From: Rapana venosa
Lineage: Eukaryota > Mollusca > Gastropoda > Neogastropoda > Muricidae
DNA: 64,000 nt
Direction: 5' to 3'
Assembly (NCBI GenBank): GCA_028751875.1
Contig: CM054143.1
Location: forward strand, 70,580,280 to 70,644,279
How positions within the stretch are numbered: the stretch's first letter is position 1; every line of letters begins with the position of its first letter. Both the position numbers and the translations under genes were made by a program. The notes under the pieces were generated by a model. It saw nothing but the letters and a program-made list of their open reading frames with translations, was not told the DNA's origin and searched no databases. Positions 25,198 through 36,149 of the stretch are shown here, piece by piece.

Positions 25198-25672
25198 AGT
25201 ACAGCACCAACACCAAGCTGAAGCTATACCAGAGCTGTGTTGTGTCTACACTCCTGTACAGTTCTGAATGCTGGAGGATGACGGAAGTGGATCTTATCAA
25301 CTTCGATCCTTCCACACCATATGCCTGCGAAGAATTCTCCGGATCTTTTGGCCAGAGAAGATCTCCAATGAAGACCTACTACGGAGATGCAGGCAAGAAG
25401 ACATGGGAACCATCATCACCAGACGACGGTGGAAGTGAATTGGGCACATCCTCCGAAGAGACCCACAGTCAATCACAAGAACAGCATTGCACTGGGACCC
25501 CAGAAGGAAGAGAAAAGAAAGGAAGACAAAAGCAACGTGAGAGGACTGTAAAAGCGAAATGAAGCCATGCAGCCCTCTTGGGGGATCATGGACATAGGTT
25601 GGCCAGGATAGGCAGAGAGGAAGCGCTTTGTTGCAGCACTACCACCCCTGGGTGTAATGCTAATGTATGATG
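25198..25672 (+). mobile_element. LINE 3-prime tail insertion (plus)
   Basis: The open frame shows a YSSECWRMTE-like C-terminal segment followed by EDMGTII-like and RRRWKWIGHILRRDP-like residues typical of the last part of LINE ORF2. It ends near GATGATTTGGG. The right arm lacks it: there ATTTGGGAGACC runs straight into the sequence found here at 25,700. It shares its last 285 bases with the neighbouring minus insertion, so the two form a local inverted pair. Confidence 0.65.
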
Positions 25673-26561
25673 ATTTGGGATAACCTCAGTGAACAACTTG
25701 AAATTCATCATTCGTTTATATAAAAGACAGTAACAAACTTGTATATGTTAAAAACACACACCCAGACAATTGAGGAATAAAAGACAAATAAATGTTCTGG
25801 CATTGAAACTGCTATTAATCAATAAGCAGTGGTTCATGCAAAAAGTGTTTCATCAAAATGCACCTCCCGAAGATTACAAAGCTTTCAAAGTTACCACATA
25901 GACACAACAAATAAATTTGCTAACAATCCAAGACCCAGAAATAACCTATATACATTCGAGCCTCTTGTATTCACAGTGACCTATGGAATAAACTCCCCAA
26001 AAATTTGAAATGCATTAATAAGGCAAAAATCAGTATAAACACATCTAAAAAGATATTTCATGAATAAAAAGTACAGAACAACGACTTGTAAACTTAAGAG
26101 AGTGATTTAAGTGTCACTGACGTTATTCTCGTCAATAAAATCATTATGACCCAAGTTTTCATTTTCAAATAGAGTAACATGTGTAAGCATTGATCTAATA
26201 TGGGTGATATGATACAACCCCAACACGCTTGATCTGGTGTTGTGTGTTGGTGTGGTGTGTGTGTGTAAAAGTGTGTGAGTGCGTGTGTGTTGTGTAATTG
26301 GTTTGCTTTTGGATTTTTACTTTCTTGCTGTCTTGGCCTTTTTACATTTTTTTGTGTTAGACAAAAATATGCTGATTTATTTAATTTTATTGCTTTTAGT
26401 ATTCTTTTTCATTGTATTAGATGAGCTAAATTGTTATTGCTGAGGTTAGTACTGCTGGGTGGGTTTACACTGCCTGAATTTATTCTTTGATGGAAGGATT
26501 AACATTGTTCTGCCTCAAATCAAAAAGCACATGTACATGCGTGTATATGACCAGGGGTAAA

Positions 26562-26857
26562 AGGAAGGTAAAGGAGTCCCATAACCTATAAGGTCGTAGG
26601 GGAGCGAGGCGTCAGAGACCTCACTTCTCTAGGGCCAGCATATTGAGGGCGCGCCATCTCTTCTCCCTCGCTCTTTACCTTCCCTGACCCTAAAGAGGGC
26701 AGTACCCATTTAACAGCAGGTGAACTGGGGGAACTGTACTGACGCCAGGGGAGGGCGCGCAAACGGTCACCCCATCCCAGTGGAAACACGCTCGACGCTG
26801 CATTAACCTTGGCAGGGGAAGAGCAAGTGCTCGACCATGAGCTACCCGTCGATTATA
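26562..26857 (-). mobile_element. tRNA/5S-like composite SINE, copy D
   Basis: Minus-strand copy with a short ACCAGG-like repeat on both flanks. The corresponding site in the right arm (about 52,600-52,620) is empty. It therefore inserted after the inverted duplication, or it is polymorphic. Confidence 0.8.
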
Positions 26858-26869
26858 CCAGGAGAGCGA

Positions 26870-27770
26870 GGGAAGGATGTCTTTGTTTTACTTTTTTAGC
26901 TCTGAATCCAATTCGGCATTGGTTTAATCTTGTTTTCTGTATATATTAGTATATTATGGTTGAAGGATATGGGTGAGGATGTGTAAGTGTAGTAAGTGTT
27001 AAAGACACATCATTCCTATGTTTATATCCATTTGGTTGTTGTTGTTGTTTATTGATGTGGGGGTGGGGTTCTGGTTTATTTCGCTTTTTTTGTTTGTTTT
27101 GGATTATGTGGTTTTCTTGGGGAGGGGGTATTTTTGACTCTTTTTCTCGGTCTTTTGTTAGTTCTATATTGTTCTTCATTTGTCAAGGCTGTTATTCTTG
27201 TCCTAAGTTAGTTATTGTCGCCTGTTGTTGTTGTGTATGTAAGTTTGTGTTTGTGTGAATTGTTTATTTCCTTGTTGTGGTTGTTCTTGTTGATTCTTTT
27301 TTTTTGTTGGATTTATTCAGTTGTTTGTATGGTTTGAAAGTTTGGTGTGTGTATGTGTGTGTGAAGGGGGGGAGGAGGGGGGGGGGGAGGAGCAGGTGGT
27401 GTGGTTTTTAAAAAAGATTTTACAAAAAAATTTTGTTTTTGTTTGTCTTCTTTGTTTGTTTTGGTATGGTTTTACTTTGTTGCTTGTTTGTTTGTATTAT
27501 GACAGATATTTTATTTTAGCAAGATATTTTGAATTATTTAATGTATGGTTTAATATTTCTGGGTTTTTTTTTTATGTTTTGTTATTAATCCATCTATGCA
27601 TATGTATAGTTTAACCATAGATTAAAGGTTTTTTATTCTATGTCTGCATATTATACATATCTTTTTTTTTCTTCGCTTTTTTTTTTCCCTTTTGATTAGA
27701 TAAGATGGCTTGATGAAAACAAACAAATGCCAGCTTAGGTCAATGTACTAACCTGAAAATAAAACTTTTC
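26870..27770. other. T/G-rich low-complexity spacer
   Basis: TTG-rich, poly-G (27,365-27,388) and poly-T stretches. The same sequence is found reversed at 51,760-52,500. No coding signal; the Phe/Cys-rich open frames follow from composition. Confidence 0.7.
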
Positions 27771-28255
27771 GCCATTGACTTTTGAAGACTTTGGGCAGTA
27801 CCCCACAACAATGTCCTTCCACGCTCACTGCGCATCACCCACCGTCAAGGTCCTTCAGCTCTGGAGCTGGTGCAAAGTAGCCAGTGGTTGGGGCGGAGGA
27901 CCAACGCTCCAATGCGTGCCAATTACTCCACCCCCCCTAAATCCACAGAGGCCAACTGTCAACCTGCACTAACCAACAAACGAAAAACAAAACCACCACG
28001 TCCTACACTACACTCAACTCTAAATCACTGCTCTGTCAACTCTTCTGGCCAACATTTGACCAGGCCAAAAGCTGTGTACCAGTGACTGAGGTCACTCACT
28101 GCCAAGGCCTACACGACAATGTTGTTATGTTGTAACGTGTGTTGAGATTGCCTTTAGCCATGACTAGCTCTTCACATAACAATCTGCACTCTCAAAAATC
28201 CTCTGAAGGCAGAGTATGGCTGCCTATATGGCGAGGTACTTAAAAACAGTCACAA

Positions 28256-28290
28256 TTCAATTCAATTCAATTCAATTCAATTCAATTCTT
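28256..28290. repeat. AATTC pentamer tail
   Basis: Seven or so AATTC units form the 3-prime end of the minus-strand LINE and mark the inner end of the left arm of the large inverted duplication. Confidence 0.9.
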
Positions 28291-28544
28291 TTATTGTCCT
28301 CTGTTTAAAGGAAATTTGCTTTGCAGTGATTAAAACATGTCTAAGAAAGTAATAGAATACATACATATATAGGATAAATGCACGTGATAACAGGTAACAT
28401 TTGTTAAACACACACACATATTCACACACAATTCTATTAAAGGAAATTCGTTTTACAATGATTAAAAACACCTCTAAATAACTAAGATCATATGGACATA
28501 CATAAATTTGAACACACGGGGTTAAAAGGTACAGTGATTAAACA

Positions 28545-29193
28545 CACACACTCCTCTCCACACGCACGCACACACACACACACACACAACACACCTCGCG
28601 CTGCGCTTAGCGACGCACCTACACAAACGCAAGCATGCACACATTACACATACGCACGTGCGCAAACACACACACACAAACACACACACGCACACACACA
28701 CACACACACACACCACACCCACCCACACACACACCAAGCTAAATAATCCAACAATATTTAAATAAATAAATACATAAATTATTATTATTATTTTTTAAAA
28801 TTAAAGTTAAATTAAAAATGTCTCCAGTTGAATATTAAGATGAAAAAGATGTTCAAACATATCAAATAAAAATACAAGGCAGCGCTAAAACAGCATCGAG
28901 CACAAAGTAAGAGTGGGACAGCCAGAAGTCCACTGACAGCCAGCAGCCACGTTGCACACCCAGCCTCTTTTCTTCCGTCAGTCAGCAAACCCAACCTCTT
29001 GAAACAACCCCCCCCCCCCTTCCCTGCCACACAGCCACCACATGCAACCCGCCACTGCAAGTACATGCTACAAACAACATGCATAATGTGCACATTTGCT
29101 CCCACTCCAGCTGGAGCACACACACACACACACATGGACGCACGCGCGCAAGCACATACACACACTTTTTTCCCTCCTTCCATGCCCCCTTCC

Positions 29194-29227
<34 letters not shown>

Positions 29228-29261
29228 CCTCTGAATCTCACAACCACCCCGCTCCATACAT

Positions 29262-29307
<46 letters not shown>

Positions 29308-29640
29308 CACCCCCCCGCCGCCACCCCCTACACACTCACAAACCCCTTCACGCTGTTTAGAGGTCCATATATGCCTGACCATGCACACAGCAGCCATACA
29401 ACTTGGGCAGTGAGTTCCATCACAGACCCCCAAACCCTCCCCTCCCCTCCACACAGCCACCACTCCATCCTAGCATGCAGCCATCCGTCTATCCGCCCAC
29501 CCACAACCCCTACTTCTATGCCCCTATACATCTGTTCACAGACACACACACACACACACCTAAATGGCAAAACACAACACCCACACGCACACACACACGC
29601 ACACACGCACACACACTCTCTCTCTCTCTCTCTCTCTTCA
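28545..29640. repeat. CA/C-rich microsatellite cluster
   Basis: CA runs at 28,545-28,735, 29,118-29,165, 29,264-29,310, 29,540-29,560 and 29,580-29,615, poly-C at 29,193-29,224, and CT at 29,616-29,636. Open frames of up to 232 codons here are Thr/His/Pro repeats and are not genes. Confidence 0.9.
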
Positions 29641-31189
29641 TTGCAGGCAGGGACGCTGTTGTTCAGGGGTGTTGCTGTCACTGGAGTTGACTGTTAAAGA
29701 GTCTGACAGCTGTGGGCAGGAAGGAGTCTCTGTATCGGCTGGTTCTGCTTCTTATGGACAGAAGACGACTGCTGACCTCACGCTTGGACACACACTGGGA
29801 CAGTGCAGGGTGGAGGGGATGGGTGTCATCCTTCATGATCCTGGTCATCTTCTTCAGGCAGCTCTTCTCGTAGAGGCTGGAGGCTGGAGTGATGTCCTTT
29901 TTGATGATCTTTGCTGCTGCCCTTGTGATGCGGTTAGCTTGTTGCTGTCAGATTTTCTGGTGTTACTAAATAGCAGATTTGATTGTACAATGCAATGCTT
30001 TGCACTGCAGCTTGATAAAACCTCAGTAAAATGGTGTTGCTGATTTGAAAGCTTCGCAGTTTTCTTAGGAAGAACATCCTTTGGTTTGCTTTCTTATAAC
30101 AGGCATCAACATTTTCAGTCCACCTCAGCCTGTCGTCAATGATCGTGCAAGATATCTATAAGCACTGGTTATCCACACTCTTTATTCTTGATGGTAAGTG
30201 GTGTTGGCTTGTCATTTTTCCTTCGGAAATCAATTATCATTTCTTCTGTTTTTGACACATTCAATTCCAGATAGTTCTTGTCACACCAGTCTACTAAAGC
30301 TTTGACTGTGGATCTTATGAGGGTCTCACTGCTCTTCAGAAGCCCAGTTAGTGATGTATCATCAGCAAACTTGATTTGAATATTGCTGTCAGTGGTAAAA
30401 ACGGCAGTCAGCTGTGTAAAGGGTAAAAAGGACATGGTGATAGAACACATCCTTGGGGGGGCCCCTGTTTATCAACAGGTAGTCTGACACAGCTTGCCCT
30501 ATCCTCACTCTTTGTGGTCTTTCTGTTAAAAAGCTAAAAATCCATGCTATCAATGTTGCGTTGACATCCATGCTCAGCTGTTTCTGTATTAAAAGATGAG
30601 GTTGAATAGTATTAAAAGCACTTGAAAAATCAATAAAAAGAATTTCTGGCGTAAGTTCCGGGAAGGTCTAAATGTTCGTACAACTTGTGCAGCAGAGTCA
30701 GAAAAGCTCATCTGTGCCCCTGCCTTTAGAATAGGCAAATGGAGGGGATCTTGTTTCCCCTTCAGTCTGGAGCTACCCGACGAAAAAACGATTTTTTCAG
30801 CACACTTGAATGGAATGATTTTAAATGTACAGGCCTGTAGTCTTTTAAATTTGGCTTGGGTTTGTTTTTTTGGGACTGGGAAAATTTGTTGAGGCTTCCA
30901 AGTGGGGATGTCCCCAGTGTCAAGGGATGCTGGAAAAAGGGGGAGTAAAGACAGGAGAAAGAGGTACTGCATTCCTTGGGGTTTTTTAGCGTGATGCAGT
31001 TGGGCCACATGCCTCTTACAGTTGACTTTCTTGAAATTCACTTGCATTTCATTCTCTTCAATGATCATCGAGATGCTGTTTTTTGTTTTCCCGTTTTTAT
31101 AGCTTCTGCTTTTCTGTTTGAAATTTCTTTTGGTAAAACCGGGTAAAAAAACATGTTGAGTTCGTTTCCCGCTTGAGGGCACCCTCTGT

Positions 31190-32730
31190 CACAATCCCCC
31201 TTTTCTTCGCTTTATTCCATTTGTTTGAACTCCTTCCAAAATTTTTGGGCCTTTTTTGACGAAAATTTCCTTACCTTTGGGAATACTCCTTTTGTCTGTT
31301 TGGGGTTTTTTTTTTTTATTTGTTTTCTAAAACCCTTTTTGGGTTTTCATGTGTTTGAAAACCCCTGCTGTCTTTTTAATCAAGGTGGGGGAGTTTTTTG
31401 GGAGATCCATGGCTTGGAGTTGGGGTTATTTTGACCCCCTTGCTCTCCAAGCCCATGCCCACCAAAAGTTGATGAGCAGGAGATACATTGCCGGATTCTG
31501 CAGGCTGTTGTCATCAGGAAAACATTCCAACCCGTGGAAAAAAAAAAAGAACCTTGGGGGCTTTAATGATTGTGGGCCCCGTTTAATGTTGGACACCGGC
31601 TTTGCCGCTTCAGCCTTGTTTGTAGACAGGGGAGCTGACCAGGGTGTGATGATGCCCCTACTTGGCAGGGGGGGGGAAAAAAGGCCTGCTGATGTTGCCC
31701 TAACAGAGTCGGAGTTCTGTTCCAAAAGTTGGGATGCTATATACTGTGGGTGGGGGCAAAACTTCCTTTCAGTCTGCTTCTTAAAATCCCCAAAGGAAAA
31801 AAGAAGGGAGTTGGGGGTTGGAGGAGAGTTCATGAATGAGTCAGTACGGGTTTTGGGTGTCCCTTTGTGTCTGCACGAGGTGTATGTACCAAATGTGATA
31901 AAATTGATTAAATTTCTTGGTAAGTAAAATGGGGAAGAAAGGCTAAGGGTTAAAACATTCTCAAAAACGGGGGTTTTTTCTTCACATTGGTATTTTGGCC
32001 CCACCTTTTGTTAAAAAAACCCAAAACACTCCTCCCCTTTAGTCTTTCCGTTTCTTAAAACTAAAACGATCCCCTCGGAGATGGTAAAAACCGGAAATGA
32101 GGGGTCCTGTCTTTTTTCCGTCAACCATGATTCCAAAAAAGACAAATAAGTTTGCTTCTCTGATTCACAAAAACAAATTTAACAAGCCATCAGTTCATAA
32201 AATTTTGTTTGGATGGATTTGCACATTGCCCATAAATAATAGAAGGTAAAGGGGAAAAAGATTTTAAAAAAACGACGGCGAAGCTTTATTTACTCCCCCC
32301 TTTTTCCCGTTTTTAAGTTTTTCAAGCATTCCATCAGTGTGATAAACCCAAGTGTCCCTTTTGTGTTTTAAAGTGAGCAAAATCACGTGCTGGAACAGAA
32401 AAAAAAAAAAAAAAAATAAAAAATTTTTTAAAAATTTCCCCCTTTTAAATTTTTTTTAATAAAAACAATTCCAAAAATCCCAACTTCTTTAAACCAGCAA
32501 ACTTTCAAAACGTCCAGACCTGAAATCCTAAAAATAAAAAATACTCACCAAAAAACCCCCTTTCTTCCATACGAGTTGGCCCCTCTTCTTTTTTGGGTTT
32601 TTAAAAGGGAAGTTTTTGATTTATTTTATTTTTTGGGTTTTTGGTGGTTTTTTTTGCACTGGTATGTGTTGGGTTGGCCTTGGGTGCCCACTAAAAGTCA
32701 AAATTTGACTTGGGAGAGGAGTCTAGCCCC
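31190..32730. other. Unassigned; overlapping open frames on both strands
   Basis: 192-codon frames overlap on opposite strands (31,349-31,927 plus and 31,426-32,004 minus). The minus frame follows on from the LINE upstream and could be its 5-prime part, but I see no endonuclease motif. From about 31,930 onward homopolymers become frequent. Confidence 0.3.
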
Positions 32731-32734
32731 CGTG

Positions 32735-32965
32735 TAAAATCAGGGCCAGTTTGTCGGCTCTTCACGTTTCTTTTTGTTGCTATTTCAGTTCCGTCTTAAA
32801 ATCTGAACTTGCTTTCATCAGCTGAATCAGAACTGCTAGTACCCAAATCAGGGGTAAACAACTTGCTCTTCTCTGTCCCAGTTGACATTTTGTCTGCCGG
32901 GCCCAAATTTGAAAATGCAGGGCAGAAGCAGCAGAAGGTGAGATGTATGGAGAATCCCTTTTTTG
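32735..32965 (-). repeat. Interspersed block U, partial copy
   Basis: It resembles 18,950-19,190 in the same orientation, including GTCGGCTCTTCACG and GACATTTTGTCTGCC. It is cut off by the homopolymer-rich zone. Confidence 0.7.
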
Positions 32966-34620
32966 GGAAAAAACCCCCCCTTTTCTTGGGTTTTCTGGGG
33001 GTGTCAACGAAACCCCTGCAGGTCAATTTTTTTTCGTGATTGGTTGGTTTAAACCCGGGGGGGGAAAAGGAAGTGGGGGGTTTGAAAATCCTTTCAAATT
33101 TTTCTTTTTATTTGGGGTTTTTTAAAATTAAAAATTTCCTAGTTGAAAAAATTATCCCAACCTTATTTTAAAAGAATTTTGGGGGGGAGTTTGGAAAAAA
33201 AAAAACCAAAACAAAAAAAAAAGATGTTTTGCTTTTACAAAAAGTTTTCATTAAGGATTTAACGAAGGGGGAAAAAAAGGGAAAAGGGGAAAGGAAGAGG
33301 GCCCCAAAAATTTTTTTTCTTTTGTTGGGGGGTTTTTACTGGGGGGAACGCCCAAAAATTGCCGGGGGAAAAAATGGGGCCCCCCCAAATTCAAAAAGGG
33401 GGGTTGTGGTTTACAACATTGGACTTTATCATTTCCTTCTTAACTAACTTGCCACACTTAAATGGCTATTACCCAAATCAGGGTAAAAACCCCCGTTTTA
33501 TGTTTTTCCCCCTTTTTTTGAGGAAATTTTCCCAATTGGCCCGTCAGAAAAAAGGTGCAATTTTAAATCCTTTTTTTAAAACCCCCCGACGATTTTTTGG
33601 GGCTTTTGGAAAAACCCCCCCTGCAACGCCACTCATTTTTTTTTGTTTTTTTAAAAAATTATAATTCTAAAAAGAAATGGTTTTGGGGGAAGACAAATCC
33701 CCCAAAAAAAAATATTTCTGTTCCCCTTTTTAAAAATTTTCAAAAAAATTTTATATTTTGTTTTTTAAAAAAAAAATTTAAAGGAAAGTTTAAACAAAAA
33801 AAATGGAAAAAAAATAAATTAAAACCCTAAGTCAAAAAAAGATTTCCCCCAAAAAAAAAAAAAACCCCAAATGGGAACTTTAAAAAAAGGGGGGAAAACA
33901 GGATAAATTTAGAAAGGAAAAAAAAAACATGGTTTTTAATGTTTTATTTTTTTCCCCTTTTTTGGGGGAGAAAGGAGGATTTAGAAGGAAGCACCCGGAA
34001 ATGGGGGGCCCTTACCCAAACCCAATTAAAAGCCCCACTGGGTTTAAGTGGGGGAAAGGGGGGTTTTAAAAGTTGGAAAAAATTTTATTGAATTTTAACA
34101 AGGGACCCAATTTAAATTTAAAGGGCTATTCAAATTTGCTTAAATTTTAAAAAATTTTAAAGCTGGTTTTTTGGGGAAAAAAACCTTTTGTTAAACCCCA
34201 GGCTTCAAAAAAACCATTAAATTTTTAAAACCACAAATTGTTTAAATTTGCCCGAGAAAGCTTTTAATGTTTTTAGGGAAAACTTTTTTTAAAATAGGAA
34301 CAATTTTTAATCTAAACACTTTGGGGGACACAAATTTATAATTATTTAAAATTTTTTTAAATATTTAAAAAATAATTTTAAACCCCTTTAAATTGATAAA
34401 AGATTTTTGGAAAAAGCAAAAAAACTAAAAAAGGGAAAATTTTTCTTTAAATTCTTAAAGGGGAAAAAAAAAGGGCTTATCCCCTTTTTTAAAACCTTTA
34501 ATGTTTTAAAACAATTTTTTTTGCTGTCAATTCCAAATTTTAAAATTTTATTGGGGGAAGAAAAAAAAAATTTTTCCCCCGGGAAATTCTCAAAAATTTT
34601 TTAAAGAACAAAGCTTTTTC
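32965..34620. other. Homopolymer-inflated, probably poorly corrected sequence
   Basis: Runs of 4-8 identical bases follow each other almost without pause (AAAA, CCCC, TTTT, GGGG). Long Lys/Phe/Pro-rich frames arise from this. No feature can be supported. Confidence 0.6.
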
Positions 34621-34639
34621 CATGATATATGTATGTGGA

Positions 34640-36145
34640 TGAAGGTAGCAATGGAAAAGAATACACCGACGAGATCCCTTGAATTAATCAAAAGGTTTTG
34701 TATCAAAAATGAACTGAATATGGTATCAATCTATATGAATGAAAATGGTCTTAATGTACAAGTGATAAAACACGCATGATGCTTTTTAATAATGGATCAC
34801 ATCCAACACTAGTGTCCAGTTTTTTGAATAGATAATAGAATTTTTAGAATACTAGCAATAACAGTCAAATTTCTTGGGAGTTTTTTCTTACAACAAAAAC
34901 TGGGACACTATGGAACCTCCACAATGCGTACATTCGAACTAAAAGCAAGGATCAATGTTAAACATTCTGAAAGTTATTGTGCAAACAGTATGGGTCAGAT
35001 ATGCTGACTTAATGCACCTTTCAACATCTTTCATTCCTTCAATGTGAGTGACGAAAATGCCCAATAAGTATTTTTTAATGCTCCAGAATATCTTTCAAGA
35101 AAACTTCAAAGTATAGACTGTGGAGCATACAAACTGGCTCTAGGTCTACCAGTTCATGCCTCCTGTATAAAATCAAAATGCTCCAGAATATCTTTCAAGA
35201 AAACTTCAAAGTATAGACTGTGGAGCATACAAACTGGCTCTAGGTCTACCAGTTCATGCCTCCTGTATAAAATCATATAGCACATGTGGAATTTTACCGT
35301 TAGAAAATCACCGAAGGATTGCTTGTTGTAAATTTGTCATAGAAGTATGGACCCGTTAAACTAATGATTGCAGCCGGCAATTAAATCTCAAGTCTGATAG
35401 AACTTTCCGAAGAGTGCAAGAATGATATCTATAAAAACCACACTGGTTACATACACGTCTCAAACTTGTCTAAATGCTGGATGAATCCATATCATACAAA
35501 ATATTGCTAAAAAAGGATGATAGTTATTACCCCACTCCAATGTGGGAAACTCAAATGAGCCAGTTTGACATCAATTATATGGATTCATAAAGGAATTGAT
35601 ACTATAATTCTTATAAAGCAATAATCATTTGGAAGAACCAAATTTTCACAGCCATTTAAAAGTGTTTACAGTTGGACAGTCTTAAACAATAATGCTGGTG
35701 CTGCCATACACTATACCAGATATAAAATCCCAAAACATGGTTTTCATACTTGGGGAGATAATACTTCAATTTTTTCAGCAGAGAACTAGTAGCTATACTA
35801 ATGGTATCTTATATTTTTTTAATCGGTCTTTCCAAAGCTTTGTTTCAAATATTTTTTTGTTGTTTGATTCAAAATCAGTAATTCCAGCCATCAGCTCTAT
35901 TGCAAAACAAAGTTAGATCTGTACTTGTATAGAGATTTGTCATTTCATTCATCTCCTCACTCTAAAAGGCACAGATATCACTTTTTGTTGGATTCCATCT
36001 CACTGTGGTGTATATCACAATGAAAAGGTTTCAAGACCTTTAGCAAAAAAAAGGGGCCAAACAATTAACAGACATGGCCAAATAAACTCCACTTGTCACT
36101 CACCAATCAATGTCATTCAAATCTGTGCTAAAAGCACAGCAATGT
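34640..36145 (+). pseudogene. I-clade-like LINE C-terminal half with RNase H
   Basis: Broken plus-strand frames show a KFLGSFF-like strand near 34,880 and LQSIDCGAYKLALGLPVHAS at 35,110-35,170. An RNase H region follows: a SIFSAELVAI-like segment near 35,775, a DSKSVIPAISSI segment at about 35,865, and WIPSHCGV-like residues near 35,990 with a following NEK. RNase H after the reverse transcriptase is characteristic of the I group of LINEs. It is truncated at its 5-prime end by the homopolymer-rich zone and has many stops. Confidence 0.7.
35077..35276 (+). repeat. Exact 100-bp tandem duplication inside the LINE
   Basis: 35,077-35,174 is repeated at 35,177-35,274 with no visible change (period 100). 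It duplicates the LQSIDCGAY segment. The other LINEs show no such duplication, so it is either recent or an assembly stutter. Confidence 0.9.
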
Positions 36146-36149
36146 TATT

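Larger units (their letters stand above)
22260..26200 (+). pseudogene. Jockey/CR1-like LINE, nearly full length, decayed
   Basis: Broken plus-strand frames show the normal LINE order. The endonuclease has an ADMHIPGYQ-like segment at about 22,320 and an IGFHN-like segment near 22,500. The reverse transcriptase has KAFDVI near 23,905, an FSVYVNDI segment at about 24,420 and KILGVTMD near 25,015, followed by LPIIDYAS at about 25,150. The reading is interrupted by SINE copy C and by two LINE-tail insertions. The right arm carries the same LINE in reverse (53,050-56,180), so it predates the duplication. Known role of the family: target-primed reverse transcription. This copy cannot be active. Confidence 0.7.
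18885..28256 (+). repeat. Large inverted duplication, left arm
   Basis: Read in reverse, this region matches 51,352-57,846 along its length, with anchors at 18,990-19,260, 21,000-22,150, 22,300-22,620, 24,080-24,385, 25,020-25,180, 25,690-26,250 and 27,050-28,250. The arms differ by many small changes. The left arm also has four insertions absent on the right (19,313-20,727; 24,719-25,010; 25,198-25,672; 26,562-26,855), which together account for the length difference. The outer end on this side is an AATTC microsatellite. Confidence 0.85.
28256..31190 (-). pseudogene. CR1/Rex-like LINE, minus strand, decayed
   Basis: Minus strand. An upstream reverse-transcriptase part (31,182-30,590) has SLDTGDIPTWK and IFPVPKK segments. 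The core has the FLTERPQRVRIG strand at about 30,520, LFTLYTADC near 30,415, the catalytic-type KFADDTSLTGLL at about 30,370, and VDWCDKNYLELNVSKT. A C-terminal block (30,050-29,690) reads through SIRSRTSRYRDSFLP-like residues. CA-rich sequence (28,545-29,640) and a non-coding end lead to an AATTC repeat tail at 28,256-28,290. The frames are broken several times. The FADD motif is intact, but the copy is dead. Confidence 0.8.

Noticed and set aside
28999..29697. 232-codon plus-strand Thr/His/Pro frame
   Set aside because: It runs through CA and poly-C microsatellites and into the antisense of a LINE.
31349..32004. Overlapping 192-codon frames on opposite strands
   Set aside because: Neither shows a family motif, and the area borders poorly corrected sequence.
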